From Chloroflexota bacterium (GTDB taxonomy: Bacteria > Chloroflexota > Anaerolineae > VGOG01), in the NCBI GenBank assembly GCA_030611885.1, contig JAUWOY010000001.1:1-64000 (forward strand): DNA of 64,000 bases. Reading direction: 5' to 3'. The stretch's first letter is position 1. The number at the start of each line of letters is the position of its first letter. Under the pieces are notes generated by a model. It ran no database searches, was not told the DNA's origin, and worked only from the letters and a program-made list of their open reading frames with translations. A program made the position numbers and the translations under genes. Positions 59,663 through 64,000 of this stretch are shown here, piece by piece.

Positions 59663-60562
59663 CTAGTTCAAATCCGACGCCAACTCCAACTGTATCCAAT
59701 CAATCCAGACCCTATACAATTGTGTTGCTGCTAGCTGGCTCGGTTCACTAACGCCGAGCTTTATTGCTTGAAGAACATCACCTGTTAGAGGAAACTCAAA
59801 CGTTTCCCAATCCCCAGTTCCCTCGTAGTAGTTCAGGTACCTTTCTAGATTGCCATCTACCTTTAACTCCAAGGTCAGGAATGAACCTTGTTCTACCTTG
59901 ACTCGGGCGGACAATGTGGTGTGATAACCTAGCTGTACGCCATCTTCTGGATACAATGAGTAAGCCGCGATGTCACGTTGGTCAGAACGATTTTGATAAG
60001 AGATACACACTACTCCGTCTTTGCTCTCAAAGTTTACATTAGCATTGTTGACTGGTTCAGAGATCCATCGCTCTATATCCCCAAAATCGGTAATCAGGAT
60101 GTTACCGTTGGGTAACAGTCTGTCTCGTTTAGCATACGAGAGCGAGTCTTGCCAAAGCGGGTAAGGCTCGCATTGAATGGCCTGGCGATACCACCAGGCG
60201 GCTCTATCCACATTACCCCGGGAACGATAGTATTCCCCGATAAATATAGAGCGAAGCATTGTTGCTTTGCTGTTGTCTTGAGGTGACAATATCTGGGAAT
60301 TGTGACTTTGAGCCCAATGCAGATAGTCTACAAAATGAGCAAGTTTTGCCTGGCGGTCTGCGGCCTTGATGTGATCTGCTGCCAACGCCTTATTAAGGGT
60401 GATGTAGGCCCAATTGTGTCTGGCAATGTGCGCAACGGTACAAGCTCCAGACAGCGCAAACATCAGGCATATACCTAACCATAGCCATTTGTGCCAAACC
60501 GACCGCATTGCCCTATTCGTATTGTTGACAAATACGCTAAGCACTAGCCACCCTGCGACCAT
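59663..60562 (-). CDS. Membrane-anchored protein with C-terminal carbohydrate-binding-like domain
   Basis: Unknown family. One N-terminal membrane helix (about 25-45), a helical part with TPR-like GEYYRSRGNVDRAAWWYRQAIQCEP, then a beta-rich domain (about 155-299) with TTLSARVKVEQGSFLTLELKVDG, YYEGTGDWETFEFPLTGDVLQAIKLGVSEPSQLAATQLYRVWIDWIQLE, reminiscent of jelly-roll/CBM-type folds. Overlaps the end of the upstream ligase gene by 26 bp, so probably in the same operon. May bind the exported glycan. Confidence 0.65.
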   Translation of the reverse strand: MVAGWLVLSVFVNNTNRAMRSVWHKWLWLGICLMFALSGACTVAHIARHNWAYITLNKALAADHIKAADRQAKLAHFVDYLHWAQSHNSQILSPQDNSKATMLRSIFIGEYYRSRGNVDRAAWWYRQAIQCEPYPLWQDSLSYAKRDRLLPNGNILITDFGDIERWISEPVNNANVNFESKDGVVCISYQNRSDQRDIAAYSLYPEDGVQLGYHTTLSARVKVEQGSFLTLELKVDGNLERYLNYYEGTGDWETFEFPLTGDVLQAIKLGVSEPSQLAATQLYRVWIDWIQLELASDLN

Positions 60563-62099
60563 CTAAAACCTGATTTGAGGACTCGACATCCTTGAACAAT
60601 GCGTACCCCCGTGTCCACAAGGCCAGTAGAGTCATAAAATGTACATCAGTGGATGTTTGTCCCCAAATCGGGTGAGCAAAACCGATCAAAAAATAGCCCA
60701 ACGCAATACAGAACAAGCCTACACCCAGTGCGTAGCCCAAGCTGCCCCAAACATAATGACGCCCAACGTGGATAATAAGCACAAACAAGCTAAGCATAAA
60801 CAACGAATATACCACTAAGCCCAACACTCCCCACGCGATCAAATCGCCCAGGTATTCATGTTCGATATAATTCTCCAGTCCAAAGTATCTCTGCATTGTC
60901 GGCACGCCGGTCCCCTTACCTATCAAAAATACTTCAGCCGATACTGAGCGCCAGGCACTTTCTGAACTACCAACGTGCACCATAAGCCGATTCACGATAT
61001 TTAGATGTACAATGCGATCCACAATGAGTGCCAACTGGTCAGGAAAGAGCATCTGCCCAACGATACCTCCCGCCAGAATTCCAATTACAACAAATCCAAC
61101 GGCGAACAGCCAAATGAACTTGGCGTTACCTCGGCGCTGCAATGCTATCAGTCCCACCATGCCAAACGCAATCAGGATGATGGCTATGGAAGAAAGTGTA
61201 GCCGAAGCGACCGTCCCTAGAATCGCTAATACCAAAGCAAGCCGTGGCCAAAGCTTCTTACGCCAACGCCGACTAAGAAATACCATAGCGAGCAAAACAC
61301 TGCTTAACATATGACCACTATAGCCCAAAGCCAGGAATGTCAATTCAAAGGACTGCGCGCGGAAATTCTCGCTCCCACTCCAATACTGCCGATAATAGCC
61401 AACTGCTCCCCCCTCTTGTATAAAAGAATGAGTAGAGTTGGCGACTAACCAATCGATGAGCTGATATCGCCACCACAAGAACTCGGGCACAGCGTATGCA
61501 ACCATAATCACTAGCGGAATCAGCATCACAAGTACCAGTCTCTTAACCTGCTTTTCCTTCAGAGGCAAATTGCGCACGATAAAATAGGCGAAAACCCCTT
61601 GAAACCTCTGTAGAATACTTTGTATTCCACCTACAAGGCTACCAGCGGCAGCCGCACCTGGAAGATATAGCACAGCGAGCAACATAAAAGCCAGTGATGC
61701 TGCTTCAAAGTGATTAAGCTTCTGAACATGCTTTCCGCGCAGAAAAATTAACGTGAAGATCGTATCAATAAAGAACAAAGTAATTACCACCAGCATCCCA
61801 GCACGGATCGAAAACCCGACAATGAGATTCAAGGTGTTTTGGAAAGGTAGCACCACAAAAATTGCCAATATAGAGAGATACTTGATGCGCTGCCTGATGC
61901 GAAGCGGTACGGTCACAAAGGCCAAGAACCCGCCTAGCAACCCTGTAATCCCAACTACAGCCAAGACTGCCATCCTTAGTGAAAAGCGGGTTAGCAGGAC
62001 ATAGGGTACAACCAAGTTTATTGCAGCAAAGATAGCAACAAGCACCCACCTGTTAAGCTGCGTAAAGGCTTGGTTTGGGTTTGTGAACTTGCCTGACAT
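60537..62099 (-). CDS. O-antigen ligase/polymerase-like membrane protein
   Basis: Third Wzy/WaaL-like protein. About 520 residues, roughly 11 membrane segments: WVLVAIFAAINLVVPYVLLTR, IAIILIAFGMVGLIALQRRG, and the periplasmic loop and following helices with FLIGKGTGVPTMQRYFGLENYIEHEYLGDLIAWGVLGLVVYSLFML, which matches the HNxxL-like region. ATG 62099 has GGAAAGAAAAA upstream. The DNA is AT-rich. Confidence 0.82.
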   Translation of the reverse strand: MSGKFTNPNQAFTQLNRWVLVAIFAAINLVVPYVLLTRFSLRMAVLAVVGITGLLGGFLAFVTVPLRIRQRIKYLSILAIFVVLPFQNTLNLIVGFSIRAGMLVVITLFFIDTIFTLIFLRGKHVQKLNHFEAASLAFMLLAVLYLPGAAAAGSLVGGIQSILQRFQGVFAYFIVRNLPLKEKQVKRLVLVMLIPLVIMVAYAVPEFLWWRYQLIDWLVANSTHSFIQEGGAVGYYRQYWSGSENFRAQSFELTFLALGYSGHMLSSVLLAMVFLSRRWRKKLWPRLALVLAILGTVASATLSSIAIILIAFGMVGLIALQRRGNAKFIWLFAVGFVVIGILAGGIVGQMLFPDQLALIVDRIVHLNIVNRLMVHVGSSESAWRSVSAEVFLIGKGTGVPTMQRYFGLENYIEHEYLGDLIAWGVLGLVVYSLFMLSLFVLIIHVGRHYVWGSLGYALGVGLFCIALGYFLIGFAHPIWGQTSTDVHFMTLLALWTRGYALFKDVESSNQVLDGRRVASA

Positions 62100-62202
62100 T
62101 TTTTCTTTCCGGACGCCAAGTTTCACTTCTGGTCTTCTCCATCCTGCAATCAGTTCACTCCATAATACAAGTGACAAAAGTTCACGATACCGCCGCCAAT
62201 TT

Positions 62203-63066
62203 CTAGAGTCTCAATCTACGTATGAAATGATATGTAATTCTGGCGATGTCAAAAATAAAGTATATCACCCCCTGTGAAAAACTGGTAGCAGTATCACAGG
62301 CGAACCAAAATCTAGTACGAAGACAGGCATGTGACCTAACATCCCCCAGATATTTTGCGATGTCCGAAATCCCGTACTGTGTCTTACGGTTAATGTGGTT
62401 CTTACCAGCAAGATGGCTAAATACAACCACATCATAACTGACAATCAATTGATACCCGGCTTTTGCTGCCCTTACAGGAAGCTCAGGATCACCACACTGT
62501 ATAAAATGCGGGTTATACACACCCACCTCTTTGAAAACCTTGCTTGGCACCAAAATCCCCCGACCTGTGAGAGTAGAAACCTCTGTATGAAAACCTTCCG
62601 GAAACGATGACAGTTTCTTTCCTTCATTCAGATTACGCCATTTTGCCGTTTTCCAATTGATCATGATACCGCCGCTGAGAATAGTGTCTCGACTATTAAT
62701 ATCCGTGACCACAGACCCTACTAACGTATTTGGAAAGGTGGAGGCCAACTTTCTAAACTGGGAGATATAGTTTAGGGGTACAATTAGATCATCGTTCAAG
62801 AGCAAAATGTAATCATCGGGGTTGCAAGTATCGAGCACATAGCGAATGCCTTTATTAATTGCACCTACCCACCAAAGGTTTCCATCACCATGTAGCAACA
62901 CAACACCAGAAAACTCCCGCTGGATCATTTCGCTGGTGCCATCCGTAGAGCCATCATCAATTACAATAGTTTCAAAGTTTTTGTCAGATTGCTGTTGTAA
63001 ACTCAATAAACAGCCCCTGGTAAGGGCTTTCCGATTATGAACAGGGATGACAACATATATTTTCAT
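62203..63066 (-). CDS. Family 2 glycosyltransferase
   Basis: VVIPVHNRKALTRGCLLSLQQQSDKNFETIVIDDGSTDGT, NKGIRYVLDTCNPDDYILLLNDDLIVP (DxD), TLTGRGILVPSKVFKEVGVYNPHF and CGDPELPVRAAKAGYQLIVSYDVVVFSH. 287 residues, full-length GT2. AT-rich. Part of the same minus-strand polysaccharide operon. Confidence 0.92.
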   Translation of the reverse strand: MKIYVVIPVHNRKALTRGCLLSLQQQSDKNFETIVIDDGSTDGTSEMIQREFSGVVLLHGDGNLWWVGAINKGIRYVLDTCNPDDYILLLNDDLIVPLNYISQFRKLASTFPNTLVGSVVTDINSRDTILSGGIMINWKTAKWRNLNEGKKLSSFPEGFHTEVSTLTGRGILVPSKVFKEVGVYNPHFIQCGDPELPVRAAKAGYQLIVSYDVVVFSHLAGKNHINRKTQYGISDIAKYLGDVRSHACLRTRFWFACDTATSFSQGVIYFIFDIARITYHFIRRLRL

Positions 63067-63170
63067 AATTAGTGATTCACAGATGACTGGGCTACGGGTA
63101 ATTGTTAGACTTGGTCGTGATTAGTAAGGGGACAAAGCTGTTGTCTCCATCAACAAGTTGCTTGTCTCCC

Positions 63171-63962
63171 TCACTTCTTCCCGACTTTAGGAAGGGCGCA
63201 AAAGCAAGCAAGCGCGTACCAAGGCTCAACATCCCAGTTGGTACTGGATGCCACATCCTCCGGGACCTCAAGCCATAGTCCGTACCGGGGCATGTATTTG
63301 AAATACTCGCACTCGACTAAATCAAACTCTTCAAATAACTGCTTAATACGCTTCGCATCATATAGTCGATTTAGAGGCAAGCTCTTGCCCGTACCATACG
63401 GAACTGTAATCAGCACTCTGCCTCCAGGCTTCAAGATCCGGCGAATTTCTTGCATAGCCCTAAAATCACCGTTATCCTCTGCAACTGTGATGTTATATCG
63501 TCCTGGTACGCCAATGTGTTCCAGAGTCGATACAACAATAACTGCGTCAAAGAAATCTTGGTCAAAGGAGGTCGAGCGTATGTCTCCTTTGATCACGGTC
63601 AACTGTCCACGCTTGAATGAGTTGGGAATGTGCGGGTCAATGGCATAAACAGTGTTGTTTCTCTCCAGCAAAAGATCGGTTATGGGCAGTCCTTCCTTTG
63701 CCCCCACATCCAGTACATGACAGCCTTGCAAGTCAGAGATTCGTTTGTACACCCAGGGATACTCGATCGCTCGTTCACCAATCCGGGGATGTCTGGCTTG
63801 CTTGCGACTGCAAAACAGACAGTCTTGAAAAGAAGCAAATTCATCCTGCCTGGCCCACATTATCAGGCTTTGGAGGTAGATCAACAACACGACCAACCAA
63901 CGAAGGGGTTCTCTTGCTTTTCTGGTATTCAAGCAATATGAAATAAATCTGACAAGTCCCAT
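63171..63962 (-). CDS. Class I SAM-dependent methyltransferase
   Basis: VLDVGAKEGLPITDLLLERNNTVYAIDPH is motif I with the SAM-binding acidic residue, VIKGDIRSTSFDQDFFDAVIVVSTLEHIGVPG motif II, and EIRRILKPGGRVLITVPYG motif III. An N-terminal extension of about 80 residues includes a basic/hydrophobic stretch. 263 residues. Substrate probably a sugar in the surface polysaccharide, by context. The sequence after 63963 shows no gene up to the window edge. Confidence 0.85.
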   Translation of the reverse strand: MGLVRFISYCLNTRKAREPLRWLVVLLIYLQSLIMWARQDEFASFQDCLFCSRKQARHPRIGERAIEYPWVYKRISDLQGCHVLDVGAKEGLPITDLLLERNNTVYAIDPHIPNSFKRGQLTVIKGDIRSTSFDQDFFDAVIVVSTLEHIGVPGRYNITVAEDNGDFRAMQEIRRILKPGGRVLITVPYGTGKSLPLNRLYDAKRIKQLFEEFDLVECEYFKYMPRYGLWLEVPEDVASSTNWDVEPWYALACFCALPKVGKK

Positions 63963-64000
63963 GCATACACCATTTAGTGCGGGAATATATTTCTCGATCG

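Overview
The window looks like part of a GC-rich chromosome from a Chloroflexota bacterium, probably Anaerolineae-like. This is an inference from protein style, gene order (trmD-rplS-rnhB), TTG/GTG starts, and many short dispersed palindromic and tandem repeats, some of which run in frame through genes. No rRNA or taxonomic marker gene settles it. Recognisable promoters are sigma70-like (TTGACN-17-TATAAT).

Layout. 1-14,700 is mostly housekeeping: rsmA, a G5/3D-domain wall protein, SRP RNA, two tRNA-Ser and one tRNA-Arg, a PBP1C-type penicillin-binding protein, a patatin phospholipase, rnhB, rplS and trmD. These are followed by a DUF-type gene pair, a dTDP-rhamnose reductase / glycosyltransferase operon with a putative toxin-antitoxin-like pair inside it, and a GNAT protein.

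14,826-27,115 is an accessory island that reads like a run of integron gene cassettes without an integrase (a CALIN). All genes point the same way and are separated by attC-like sites (three of them 130-131 bp) ending in GTTAG. Most R'' boxes are complementary to the first bases of their own cassette. Its cargo is defence-like: a HEPN-like protein, an unknown protein, a stand-alone reverse transcriptase resembling the UG/DRT antiphage RTs, a very large cassette with a Type III-like restriction-modification system (carrying a vapB and a broken vapC between mod and res), and a small protein plus a DUF6338-like membrane protein. A group II intron-like scar lies at its start. This is the most interesting part of the window.

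27,145-41,940 is metabolic and regulatory: a class I glutamine-amidotransferase-like hydrolase; an SCP2 / iron alcohol dehydrogenase / aldehyde:ferredoxin oxidoreductase operon; a thiolase; a HIT protein with an MFS transporter; birA; a formylglycine-generating-enzyme-like lipoprotein; a deoxynucleoside kinase; lgt; and a histidine kinase / response regulator pair.

41,936-63,962 is a long minus-strand surface polysaccharide region: three O-antigen ligase/polymerase-like proteins, two polyprenyl-phosphate sugar transferases, a WecG/TagA enzyme, several GT2/GT4 glycosyltransferases, a flippase-like membrane protein and a methyltransferase. It is interrupted by toxin-antitoxin-type genes (AbiEii-like, MNT/HEPN, RelE-like, orphan HicB) and gene fragments. 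From about 58.7 kb onward the DNA is visibly more AT-rich, suggesting transfer. Several miniature elements with terminal inverted repeats and short direct repeats are scattered through the window.
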